From positions 1 to 64,000 of the forward strand of contig NZ_PSTT01000100.1 of assembly GCF_002931235.1 (NCBI RefSeq): a stretch of DNA of 64,000 bases, given 5' to 3'. The position numbers and the translations under genes were made by a program. The notes under the pieces were generated by a model, which was given only the letters and a program-made list of their open reading frames with translations, was not told where the DNA came from and did not search any database. This DNA comes from Subtercola sp. Z020. Its GTDB lineage: Bacteria > Actinomycetota > Actinomycetes > Actinomycetales > Microbacteriaceae. Shown in pieces: positions 14,381-22,907 of the stretch (position 1 is its first letter; the number at the start of each line of letters is the position of its first letter).

Positions 14381-17275
14381 TCAGTTGGTCAGAATGTTGA
14401 GCATGCCGACCGACCACCAGTGGCTGGGATCGATCCCGGTGTTGTGGACGTTGACGTAGCGGGCCGTCCGCGTGGCGAAGAGGGCATTGACTACGCCATA
14501 TCCGGTGCCCATTGCGACCTTTGTCCAGGTGACCTTGTCCGGGGAAGTGTAGATCTCGTAGCCTCGGGGAAAGTCACCGCCTTTGCTGTCCGGTCCACCG
14601 GTGGCGATCAGTTGCACGCCTTTGAACGTCTGAGTGGTACCGAGATCGACTTCGTACCATTCGTTGTTGTTCTGCGGCTGCCCTGATTGCCACCGGGAGT
14701 CGAGCCACTGATCGATTCCTGAGTTCGCTGTCGGCCCGTTGGCAAAGGCCGAGGCCACCCATCCAGTGTGACTCAATGGCGACCAGGTGACACCGGATGC
14801 CGTGGAAATTGCGCCGTTGTAGACACGCACCTCCCCTACCGTCCACCAGTTGGACGACCAGCCTGTGGTCAGCTGTACGCGGATGTACCGCGCGGTCTGA
14901 GTTCCCACAGCAATACGTGTTTGGTTCGAGGCCCCCGCGCCGGTTGCAACCGATGATCCCCAGGTGACGCCGTCGGTGCTGAGCTGGACTGCGAAGCCTC
15001 GGGGATAGTCGCCCGATGCCGATCCAGAGTTCAGCTCGATGGTGTCAAATGTCCGCGTCGCGCCGAGGTCTGTCTGGAACCACTGGCCTGCCGCCTGTGC
15101 AGTTCCAGTCGACCACTTCGATTCGACCTTCCCGTCCCACGCCGCCGCCGCTGCTGTTCCAGCTCCGGTAACTGATGCGGTGGTCGATCCGGAGTTTCGA
15201 GGAAGCAGGCCTGTCTGGCTGTTGTAGACGCTCACGTCACCGATGGACCACCACTTGTTTGCTGCTGCAGTGAGGGTGATGCGGATGAAGCGCGCGGTTG
15301 TCGGGGAGAACGAAACGTTCGTGAAGGAGGTGGAACCGTTTCCGTAGGAGACAGTTCCACTCCAGGTCGTTCCGTTTGTCGAGGTCTGCACGGTGTACGC
15401 CGCCGGTCCATCGGTGGCGAGTTCGATCTGGTTCAAAGACACCTGGTCGAAGGTGCGAGTCGCGCCGAGGTCGAGAGTGAAGCTCTGTCCGGCTGCCTGA
15501 TTTGCTCCCGACATCCATCGCGTGCGTGGGTTACCGTCGATAGCTTGCGCGGGAGTGTATGCGTCCGAGGTGTTCGTCGCCGTGGCCGACCATCCGGCCT
15601 TGCTGATCGCGTTGCCAGTCGTCGGCGTGTAGACATAGGTGGCGATGGTGTCCCCGGGGATCGTGTCGGTGAACTCGCCGTCCGGAGTCGCGATCCGGAT
15701 GGGCGCAGCTGGGGTGTTGAGCGTCGTCGTGTTGTAACGGGCCGGGTCCGAATCGGGGAGTCCCGTAGCGTCGGGACGGTTCGCGACAATGACCGCCACA
15801 GAACCGTCAGGGTTCTGGAAGGCAACGTTCGAGATGTTGCCCATCCGGTCGGTGCTGTCGATCCGTTTCGCCCCTAAGTGAAGGTTCTTGGAGAACTGCC
15901 CCCAGATGTAATACCACCCGTTGAGGTCATATTGGGTCGCGTCTCCCGTCTTTGGCGAGATCAGCGACGGAGTATCTGCGTCTGGGTCGTTGGGGTTGAC
16001 CCGGCGATCGGCCCACCAACTCGGCCCTGCGTTGCACAGAACGAGGTCATTGGTGGTGTCGTCGATGGCGTTGCATTGTGTGTATTCGAACATCGTCGCC
16101 CAGCCGGAGTATGAGCTGACTCCACCGCGGAAGAACTCGATGAGCTTGTTCGCGCCCTGAGTGATTTCGGTCATGTGCTGAGTTTTGGTGGGGTACTGAG
16201 CGGTGACCGCGTTGGGCTGCCACATGTTCGAGCTGTCGTAGTTGTGATATGCAATGCCATCGACGGCCGTGTTGGTCGCAGTGTCGCCCAGAAGAGCGTC
16301 GGTGTACTTGAAGGTCTCGTTGGACAGGTTCGCGTCCATACCCCAGATCTTCGTCGTGATACCGGCGGCGGTGAACTTCTGCTTGAGTACCTTCGCGAAG
16401 TCCTGCATCTGGCCCGGTGTGAAACAGGTCGTCGGGTAAGGCATCTGGATGTCCGGCTCGTTCTGCAGGGTCACGGCATAGATGGGAAGCCCCTGCCCCG
16501 CGTACGCCTGAACGTACTTGGCGTAGTAATCGGCCAGCACGGGGTAGTAGTCGTTCGCGGAGCCCGTGTTGTTTGCTCCCGAGTTTCCGTGTTGGACCCG
16601 CGGTGCCGTGCCGTCGGTCGCACAGTTGCCGAAGACGCCCTCGGGGCCGGTGATGCTGTTGTTGGTCTTCATCCATGCCGGCGGGGACCAGAGCGAAGCG
16701 TAGAAACGGAGCTCCGGGTTGATCTGCCGCATGCGCTGCATCACGCTGATCTTCCCGTCCGTGATGTCTCGATTGATCGAGAATGTGGACAGGGTCGGGT
16801 CGGGATTGCCGCCATTGTCTGCGTAGGTCCAGAAACCTGTCGTTTTGGCTGTGCGGCAGAAGTCAGCGCACCCGATGGTGGCGCGCCAGAGGTTCATGTT
16901 GTCGCCGTTGGCCCTGCTCACCAGCGCTTGCAGTGCGTTCTCCTTGGCGGTCGCGCTCAGGCGATTGAGGTGGTAGATCGTGGTGTCCTCCAGCGACGAG
17001 CCCCAGCCGTCGTAGGACTGGTACGAGACAGACGGATCGACGTTGATCGTCGTAGCCGTGCTGCTGGTCAGTGGTGCGAGGGTCTTGTCCGCTTGCGCCG
17101 ACAGCCTGTAAGAGCCCTCGTCGACGTTGTAGGACGTATAGCTGACATCGACGATGCCGCCCGCTCCCGTCGAGGCGACAGCCGTCTGCCCGGTAAGAGG
17201 TTGCACTGCCAGGACTGCGACACAAGCAGCTGCGAGGCCCCCTATCAGGCGAAGCCGGTGTGATCGAAAAGACAT
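14381..17275 (-). CDS. Secreted GH30 glycosidase with three F5/8C (CBM32-like) domains
   Basis: A 964-aa exported enzyme; Sec signal peptide at residues 1-35 (RSHRLRLIGGLAAACVAVLA). The GH30 barrel occupies about 75-530, with acid/base Glu273 (TLQNEPDIQ) and nucleophile Glu370 (HMTEITQG). Three discoidin-like carbohydrate-binding domains follow (start about 585, 715 and 850), each with the RW-x-SG / DLG-x-T-x-TF pattern. Start set at ATG 17275, which follows a GGAG ribosome site and begins the signal peptide. GH30 includes endo-beta-1,6-galactanases, glucosylceramidases, fucosidases and xylanases; neighbouring GH43-like and GH78 genes favour endo-beta-1,6-galactanase, by inference. Confidence 0.9.
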   Translation of the reverse strand: MSFRSHRLRLIGGLAAACVAVLAVQPLTGQTAVASTGAGGIVDVSYTSYNVDEGSYRLSAQADKTLAPLTSSTATTINVDPSVSYQSYDGWGSSLEDTTIYHLNRLSATAKENALQALVSRANGDNMNLWRATIGCADFCRTAKTTGFWTYADNGGNPDPTLSTFSINRDITDGKISVMQRMRQINPELRFYASLWSPPAWMKTNNSITGPEGVFGNCATDGTAPRVQHGNSGANNTGSANDYYPVLADYYAKYVQAYAGQGLPIYAVTLQNEPDIQMPYPTTCFTPGQMQDFAKVLKQKFTAAGITTKIWGMDANLSNETFKYTDALLGDTATNTAVDGIAYHNYDSSNMWQPNAVTAQYPTKTQHMTEITQGANKLIEFFRGGVSSYSGWATMFEYTQCNAIDDTTNDLVLCNAGPSWWADRRVNPNDPDADTPSLISPKTGDATQYDLNGWYYIWGQFSKNLHLGAKRIDSTDRMGNISNVAFQNPDGSVAVIVANRPDATGLPDSDPARYNTTTLNTPAAPIRIATPDGEFTDTIPGDTIATYVYTPTTGNAISKAGWSATATNTSDAYTPAQAIDGNPRTRWMSGANQAAGQSFTLDLGATRTFDQVSLNQIELATDGPAAYTVQTSTNGTTWSGTVSYGNGSTSFTNVSFSPTTARFIRITLTAAANKWWSIGDVSVYNSQTGLLPRNSGSTTASVTGAGTAAAAAWDGKVESKWSTGTAQAAGQWFQTDLGATRTFDTIELNSGSASGDYPRGFAVQLSTDGVTWGSSVATGAGASNQTRIAVGTQTARYIRVQLTTGWSSNWWTVGEVRVYNGAISTASGVTWSPLSHTGWVASAFANGPTANSGIDQWLDSRWQSGQPQNNNEWYEVDLGTTQTFKGVQLIATGGPDSKGGDFPRGYEIYTSPDKVTWTKVAMGTGYGVVNALFATRTARYVNVHNTGIDPSHWWSVGMLNILTN

Positions 17276-17404
17276 GGAAAGGCTCCGTGATCCTGGAGTC
17301 CACCTTGGCGCCGTTACGCCGTACCGCACTGCCACCACTGTCGCTGCGGTCGGAAGGCGAGGGCGGTGCTCCATTGGACGTACCCTCGCGAACGATTGGT
17401 CCCC

Positions 17405-17460
17405 ATAGAAGCTGATCTACTTGCACGTGTCAATAGACCGCGAGAGATTGAATTGCTTGA
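17405..17460 (-). promoter_or_regulatory. Promoter and possible LacI site for GH30
   Basis: On the minus strand TTGACA (17433-17428) and TTCTAT (17410-17405) are spaced by 17 bp, a near-consensus promoter about 130 bp before the GH30 start. Just upstream lies TGAATTGCTTGA (17449-17460), which matches 9 of 12 bases of the palindrome TGAAGCGCTTCA found before the importer operon at 19667, so the same LacI protein may control both. Confidence 0.6.
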
Positions 17461-17507
17461 GCTGTCACCGGTGTGGATTCGGCGAGCCTTCAATGACCCG
17501 CTCGACG

Positions 17508-18248
17508 TCATTCCGGTGCGGCGGCAATGCTGTCGAGCTCTTGGAGCGTGAGATCTGTAGGGGCGTGCAGCGCTGAATCGACGATCGAGGAGGGACGCCT
17601 GGCGCCCAGGATCGGGATGATGTTCGCGGATTGGCTGAGAAGCCAACCCAATGCGACCGCGGATACAGAGATGCCCCGGCGATCAGACACCGCAGCCGCA
17701 CCCGGATGCTTCTGCGCCAGTTCGGCATCGATTTCCGCCACCGCCTGTGCTCGGAGGAACTGTTCCCGGCTGACGTTGGAGAGGCCGATCCTGGTGATGG
17801 CGCCGCTGTCTTTCAGGCGCTGCAGGGCGCGGGCGCTGACCTCGATCGGGATGAGCGGGTCGGGATGATGGAGAAAGAACAGATCGAGCGTGTCGGCCTG
17901 CAGGGCGCGGCGGCTCGCGTCGACGTGAGCGCGTAACGTCTGCTCGCTGCCGTCTATCGGGAATTGTTGCTGACCGGCGCGGTAGTGCCCTCCTTTCGTT
18001 GACACCATCACGTCGGCGCCCCGAGGGTGCGTGATGAGGGCTCTCTGGATGAGAGACTCATTGTGGGAGGGCTCGCCCATCGTGGTGTACGCGCGGGCCG
18101 TGTCGATCAGGGTGACACCTGCATCCAATGCGGCATGAATCACCTGTATTGCTTGATCGTCATCGGGATGCTCGGTCAGCGACCACTGGGCGCCGCCGAG
18201 CCCAAGGGGCCAGACCTCCCGGTCTCCAATGAGGCGAAGGTTCGTCAT
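17508..18248 (-). CDS. Aldo/keto reductase, shortened in the middle of the barrel
   Basis: A 246-aa AKR. The catalytic tetrad is recognisable: Asp and Tyr in DTARAY, Lys in STKGG and His in LHHPDP. RIGLSNVSREQF and the C-terminal VALGWLLSQSANIIPILGA are also standard. Between AQAVAEI and DAELAQKHP the usual segment with QNRYN... and the PLGG-type strand (about 40-50 residues) is missing, and family members are normally 280-330 aa. This looks like an in-frame internal deletion, so activity is doubtful. Start at ATG 18248, overlapping a small upstream frame by 4 bp. Confidence 0.8.
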   Translation of the reverse strand: MTNLRLIGDREVWPLGLGGAQWSLTEHPDDDQAIQVIHAALDAGVTLIDTARAYTTMGEPSHNESLIQRALITHPRGADVMVSTKGGHYRAGQQQFPIDGSEQTLRAHVDASRRALQADTLDLFFLHHPDPLIPIEVSARALQRLKDSGAITRIGLSNVSREQFLRAQAVAEIDAELAQKHPGAAAVSDRRGISVSAVALGWLLSQSANIIPILGARRPSSIVDSALHAPTDLTLQELDSIAAAPE

Positions 18249-18454
18249 GACGCGGCCAGGCTGGTGCACGTGGAGAATCGCTCTCCTGCGACGTAGACGA
18301 CCAGCAGGCACGGTCGCCCGGTCGGGTTCTCGAAGGCGTAGACGGTTGGATCAGTGCTTGAACTACCCAATAGGTGAAGAGCCACGCCGCGAGTCGCCCC
18401 CTCCCCCACGCCGGAGACGCCGTCTGGGTCCTCGTCGAAGACGGAGAGCCCCAC
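18245..18454 (-). CDS. Small hypothetical protein coupled to the aldo/keto reductase
   Basis: A possible 69-aa product starting at GTG 18454 and ending in an ATGA overlap with the reductase start, the usual form of translational coupling. The frame is also open back to the LacI stop codon, so it fills the gap between the two genes completely. Its C-terminal half (PTVYAFENPTGRPCLLVVYV) looks like beta strands. I do not recognise it; it could be a remnant of a longer gene. Confidence 0.4.
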   Translation of the reverse strand: MGLSVFDEDPDGVSGVGEGATRGVALHLLGSSSTDPTVYAFENPTGRPCLLVVYVAGERFSTCTSLAAS

Positions 18455-18499
18455 CGGCGGGGAATCTTCGTGCTGAACCCACCACAGAGCAGCGCCCGT

Positions 18500-19570
18500 C
18501 TATGCCGTATGGTTCTGCAGGTCGGCCGGCGAGGCGGTACCGATTGTGCTGCGTCTGGGAATGAGATGAGGTCGCAACACGACGGTGCGTTTCTCCGCTC
18601 CGCCATCGCCGCGGATTTCGGCGATGAGAAGTTCGGCTGCGGCTCGGCCCATCTCCTCTCCCGGCTGGCTGATCGTCGTCACGGGTGTCGTGCTCTCGGA
18701 GGCGAAGTGGTTGTTGTCGTACCCGACAACGGCGATGTCTTCCGGGATGCGAAGATCCGGTTGTTGCTCGAGCACTTGGATGATGCCGATGGCCACGAGG
18801 TCAGATGCCGCAACGACACCGTCGACGTGCTCCTCCTGGGCGATGATCCTCTCGCCGGCGGTTCGCCCATGCGAGATGTTCATTCCGGTTGTCTCGACCA
18901 GCGACAACACCGTTCCGGCCGTCTCCCCGACGGCCCGACGGACTCCGGCGAGGCGCTCCGCGACGGCCTGCAACTGGAACGGTCCACCCGCGAAGACCAG
19001 GTTCCGTCTCCCGAGCTCGATGAGATGTCGAGCGGCGATGTATCCGCCGTGATGTTCATCGGCGACGACCCCTGCGTACTGGGCGTCTTCGGGCGCGTAG
19101 TTGACCAGAACCAGCGGCCGGCTCACGGCCTTGGAAACAAGGGACTTTGTGATGTGCGGGTCGAGTGGAGCAAGCAGGATGCCGGCCACCCGAGCCTGTT
19201 CGAACACTTCGAGGTACGACAGCTGCTTTTCGATCTCGATGTCGCTGTTGGCTATCAGTAAGTTCATGCCGTGCTCACGCAAGGTGGCTTCGGCGCCTCT
19301 GGCGATGTCGACGAAGAACGAGTTGCCCATGTCCACCAGGACGATACCGACGGTGTCGCTCGAACCTGCCGCCAGTGACCGTGCGGCATCGTTCCGCACA
19401 AATCCCAATGCGTCGATGGATGCGAGGACCCGGCGCCGTGTCGGTTCACGCACCTTCTCGGGATTGTTGAGCGTGTTCGACACCGTGCCGATTGCAACGC
19501 CCGCATGGCGTGCGACGTCTGCCATGTTCGGTTGCGGCAGGCCCAAACGAGCTTTTCGAGCATCCGTCAT
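18500..19570 (-). CDS. LacI family transcriptional regulator (second glycan locus)
   Basis: A 356-aa LacI/GalR repressor with HTH NMADVARHAGVAIGTVSNTL, hinge DALGFVRNDAARSLA and an effector domain (VGIVLVDMGNSFFVDIARG, GVVAASDLVAIGIIQ, IAVVGYDNNHFASES). A GGGAGG ribosome site precedes the ATG. It is divergent from the importer operon at 19711, and the palindrome TGAAGCGCTTCA between them is the likely operator. Confidence 0.93.
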   Translation of the reverse strand: MTDARKARLGLPQPNMADVARHAGVAIGTVSNTLNNPEKVREPTRRRVLASIDALGFVRNDAARSLAAGSSDTVGIVLVDMGNSFFVDIARGAEATLREHGMNLLIANSDIEIEKQLSYLEVFEQARVAGILLAPLDPHITKSLVSKAVSRPLVLVNYAPEDAQYAGVVADEHHGGYIAARHLIELGRRNLVFAGGPFQLQAVAERLAGVRRAVGETAGTVLSLVETTGMNISHGRTAGERIIAQEEHVDGVVAASDLVAIGIIQVLEQQPDLRIPEDIAVVGYDNNHFASESTTPVTTISQPGEEMGRAAAELLIAEIRGDGGAEKRTVVLRPHLIPRRSTIGTASPADLQNHTA

Positions 19571-19632
19571 TGGAGCCTCCCAGCTTTGTGTCGCTACGTT
19601 AGCAAAGTAATTGAAGCGTAACCAAAAATTCG

Positions 19633-19678
19633 TTGACAGCCACGGGACCGGTATATATGGTTCTTTTGAAGCGCTTCA
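19633..19678 (+). promoter_or_regulatory. Promoter and LacI operator for the second sugar importer
   Basis: TTGACA (19633-19638) and TATGGT (19656-19661) are spaced by 17 bp. Immediately downstream is the perfect palindrome TGAAGCGCTTCA (19667-19678). A half-site TTGAAGCG is at 19611-19618. A repressor bound just after the -10 box would block transcription. Confidence 0.75.
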
Positions 19679-19710
19679 TTTGAGGCACATTCGCATCTCA
19701 AGGAGGAAAT

Positions 19711-21021
19711 GTGATCACCACAGCCAAGGGGCGCTTGGGCCGTATCGTGCCCGCCGTCGCCATCATCGGAGCCGGGGCGCTGCTGCTCGCCGGCTGTTCG
19801 TCAGGATCGACGTCATCCGCCGGAGGGAAGGGGAGCGAGAAGTTCGACTACCTCGGCGCCGACACCAACACCGAGATCTCCACCGTGCTGACCCTGATGT
19901 CGAAGGACCAGTGCTCCGCCGAGAATGCGGCCCAGCCCCTCTCCGTCGGAACGACGCCGGGCACGGGCGTCGACCAGAAGATGCAGTTGCTCGCCGGCCA
20001 GAATGCGCTTCCGGCGATCTCGACCGCCTCCGGAACGCCCAGCCTCATGACGCAGTTCGTCGAGGCGAAGAAGATCGTGAACATCACCGAAGCCCTCGGC
20101 GACGATTCGAGCAACATCCTGCCCGCAGCGCAGTCGATCATCTCGAAGCTCTACGGCGGCACCGACTCCTACGTTCTGCCCACCGAGTTCAACATCGAGG
20201 GCATCTGGTACAACAAGAAGATCTTTGCCGACAACGGCATCACCGTGCCGGAGACGTGGGACGCACTCGTCGCTGCGTCTGAGAAGCTCGAAGCTGCGGG
20301 GGTTCAGCCCATCACCGCAGACGGTAAAGACGGCTGGCCCATCACCCGGCTGATCGGCAACTACATCTTCCGCGACCAGGGCGCCGACGCCCTGCAGGCC
20401 GTGAAGGACGGCAAAGCAAAGCTGACTGACGCCGCGTACGTGAAGGCGGCCGACGCTGTCGCCTCCCTCGGCCAAGGTGGCGCGTTCGGCCCGTCTGTCG
20501 GCTCCATCGATTACAACGGCATGGAGAATGCGTTTCTGACCGGTGGTGCGGCGATGATGTACAACGGCAGCTGGACCCTGTCGAACTTCAACGATCCCGC
20601 CCAGAACACCATCGGGCTCGAGAACATCGCCTACATGCCCTTCCCTGCCGTCACGGGCGGTAAGGGTTCGATCGATGACACCCCGGCCAACATCGGCATT
20701 CCGGTGATGCTCGGCCAGAACGCTTACGGAACGAACACGCAGGCGTGGGTCAAGTGCATCGCGAAGAACTACGGCGACCTGGCCCTCGCCAACGGCGGTG
20801 TGGTCTCCGGTTTCAAGGTGAACACCGTGCCGACTGACCTCCCCGAGCTGACGCAGGTCGTTCAGGCGAAGGTTGCAGCCACGACGACGGCCACGCTCTG
20901 GTTCGAGGCCCTGTTCTCCCCGAAGCAGACCACGGTCAGCCAGACCAACGCGGCACTTCTCGCGACCGGTGCGCTGACGGGCGAGGCGTTCATGCAGATG
21001 GTTCAGGATGCGGGCCAGTAA
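19711..21021 (+). CDS. Sugar ABC transporter substrate-binding lipoprotein
   Basis: A 436-aa family 1 solute-binding protein with a lipoprotein signal (LLLAGCSSGS). Segments such as YVLPTEFNIEGIWYNKKIFA and TWDALVAASEKL are typical of oligosaccharide binders. The start is GTG 19711, four bases after AGGAGG; an ATG at 19709 is followed at once by TGA and cannot be used. It heads an operon with two permeases and two glycosidases. Confidence 0.92.
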   Translation: MITTAKGRLGRIVPAVAIIGAGALLLAGCSSGSTSSAGGKGSEKFDYLGADTNTEISTVLTLMSKDQCSAENAAQPLSVGTTPGTGVDQKMQLLAGQNALPAISTASGTPSLMTQFVEAKKIVNITEALGDDSSNILPAAQSIISKLYGGTDSYVLPTEFNIEGIWYNKKIFADNGITVPETWDALVAASEKLEAAGVQPITADGKDGWPITRLIGNYIFRDQGADALQAVKDGKAKLTDAAYVKAADAVASLGQGGAFGPSVGSIDYNGMENAFLTGGAAMMYNGSWTLSNFNDPAQNTIGLENIAYMPFPAVTGGKGSIDDTPANIGIPVMLGQNAYGTNTQAWVKCIAKNYGDLALANGGVVSGFKVNTVPTDLPELTQVVQAKVAATTTATLWFEALFSPKQTTVSQTNAALLATGALTGEAFMQMVQDAGQ

Positions 21022-21038
21022 CCCGTAGCCAGCACCAT

Positions 21039-21077
21039 GGGCCGGGCGCGCCGTCACATCACGCGGCAGCCCGGCCC
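21039..21077 (+). terminator. Stem-loop between binding-protein and permease genes
   Basis: GGGCCGGGC (21039-21047) and GCCCGGCCC (21069-21077) form a 9-bp perfect stem around a 21-base loop that can fold further. Such hairpins after the binding-protein gene usually stabilise its mRNA and partly terminate, so that more binding protein than permease is made. That role is inferred from position. Confidence 0.65.
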
Positions 21078-21118
21078 CTTCTGGTCTTCCCGACACCCCA
21101 GAGAAAAGAACTGCATCC

Positions 21119-22003
21119 ATGAAAAGCGTCCTTGGCGACAGGCGGGCGATCCTCGCCCTGCTGGGCCCTGCCCTTCTGGTCTACTCCCTCATCATCCTGA
21201 TCCCGATCTTCTGGTCGTTGGGCTACACCTTCTTCTCCGGAAGCATTGTCAGCGGCTTCACGCCGAGCGGGTTCGACAACTTCATCACCTTCTTCAAGGA
21301 CCCGACCGCGTGGACGGCGATCGCCTTCACCGTCAAGTACGCCGTCGTGCTGACCGTCGGCCAGGTCGTCATCGGCTACGCGTTCGCCCTGATGTACCAC
21401 TTCTACCTCAAACGCGCGTCAGCGATCATCCGCACCCTCGTCTTCTTTCCCGTCGTTCTGCCCACCGTCGCCGTGGCCCTGCTCTTCCAGCAGTTCTTCC
21501 AGTCCGCACCCACCACCGGACCGATCAACGGATTCCTGAACTCGTTGGGCATTGCGAGCGTCGACTGGTTCGGGCACGCCGATTCGGCGTTCTGGGTCAT
21601 CGTCGCCATGGACATCTGGCGATCGATGGGGTTCTACGCCGTTCTCCTCTATGCCGGCATCGTCGACATCCCAGACGACATCGTCGAATCCTCCCGCCTC
21701 GACGGCGCCTCCGGCTGGAAACTCCTCCGGCACATCATCCTGCCCCTGTCGCTGCCGGTGCTGCTCTCTTCGGTCATCTTCAGCATCAACGGCACCCTCA
21801 AAGTTTTCGACTCCGTGTTGGCGCTGACGAACGGAGGGCCGGGCAGCGGCACGACACCGCTGACCCTGTACATGTACCAGACCTCGTTCACCTACGGGGA
21901 CTACGGCTACGGCAGCACCATCGCCCTCATGCTCACGATCCTCTGCCTGCTCGTCACCATCTTCATCTTCCGCGCACAACGACGCGACCTCACGAAAGCG
22001 TGA
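21119..22003 (+). CDS. Sugar ABC transporter permease (MalF type)
   Basis: A 294-aa permease with six membrane segments beginning ILALLGPALLVYSLIILIPI and an EAA loop seen as ESSRLDGASGWKLLRHIILP. It is shorter at the N-terminus than the permease at 5617. The stop overlaps the start of the next permease. Confidence 0.92.
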   Translation: MKSVLGDRRAILALLGPALLVYSLIILIPIFWSLGYTFFSGSIVSGFTPSGFDNFITFFKDPTAWTAIAFTVKYAVVLTVGQVVIGYAFALMYHFYLKRASAIIRTLVFFPVVLPTVAVALLFQQFFQSAPTTGPINGFLNSLGIASVDWFGHADSAFWVIVAMDIWRSMGFYAVLLYAGIVDIPDDIVESSRLDGASGWKLLRHIILPLSLPVLLSSVIFSINGTLKVFDSVLALTNGGPGSGTTPLTLYMYQTSFTYGDYGYGSTIALMLTILCLLVTIFIFRAQRRDLTKA

Positions 22004-22905
22004 TCCCCGTGGCCACTGCACTCCTCGACGCTCCCCCGACCACCCAGGCACAACGGCGCAGAAGCTCCCGCACCCTCAAGAGCGTTCTGCTCTCCGTGCC
22101 AATGAAGATCCTCATCGCGGTCATCCTGATCATCGAGATCTACCCGCTGTTCTGGATGCTCGTCAGCTCCTTCAAGACGCAGGCCGAGTTCCTCGGCAAA
22201 CCGTTCTGGTCATTCCCCGCCGACCCCCAGTTCGTCAACTACGTCAACGCGTTCACCGTCGGCGAGATGGGGCACTACATCCTGAACAGCGCGATCGTGG
22301 TCTTCCCCTCCCTCGCGCTGATCATCCTCTTCGGAACAGCCGCGGGATTCGCGCTCGAAGTGATGGTGTTCAAGGGCCGCGGATTCATCCTGATGCTGTT
22401 CCTGGCGGGCATCCTCATCCCCGGCCAGATGATCCTGCTGCCGCTGTTCACCATCTACTTCCAGACCGGACTCACCGGTTCACTGTGGCCGCTGATCATC
22501 ACCTACACGGCAACCGGCATGCCGCTGACCGTGTTCTTCATGGCCACCTACTTCCGCTCAATCCCGAAAGAGATCTTCGAAGCATCCACCCTCGACGGGG
22601 CGAGTATCTTCCGTTCGTTCTGGTCGGTGGGCTTCCCGATGGTGAGGAACGCCGTCTTCACGGTCGCGCTGGTGCAGTTTTTCTTCCTCTGGAACGACCT
22701 GCTGATTGCCCTGACCTTCACGAACAGTCAGAGCCTCCAGACCATTCAGGTCGGCCTTCTCAACTTCACCGGCAACTACGGGCAGGTCTCCTACGGGCCA
22801 CTGTTCGCGGCCATCTGCGTGAGCGTCTTCGGCACCCTCGTCATCTACCTCTTTCTCAACCAGCGCGTCATGAAGGGCCTCACGGCCGGATCGGTCAAGG
22901 GCTGA
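22000..22905 (+). CDS. Sugar ABC transporter permease (MalG type)
   Basis: A 301-aa partner permease with EAA loop EASTLDGASIFRSFWSVGFP and C-terminus KGLTAGSVKG. Start is placed at GTG 22000, a 4-bp overlap with the preceding stop; GTG 22009 is an alternative. No ATPase gene accompanies the pair. Confidence 0.9.
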   Translation: MIPVATALLDAPPTTQAQRRRSSRTLKSVLLSVPMKILIAVILIIEIYPLFWMLVSSFKTQAEFLGKPFWSFPADPQFVNYVNAFTVGEMGHYILNSAIVVFPSLALIILFGTAAGFALEVMVFKGRGFILMLFLAGILIPGQMILLPLFTIYFQTGLTGSLWPLIITYTATGMPLTVFFMATYFRSIPKEIFEASTLDGASIFRSFWSVGFPMVRNAVFTVALVQFFFLWNDLLIALTFTNSQSLQTIQVGLLNFTGNYGQVSYGPLFAAICVSVFGTLVIYLFLNQRVMKGLTAGSVKG

Positions 22906-22907
22906 CC

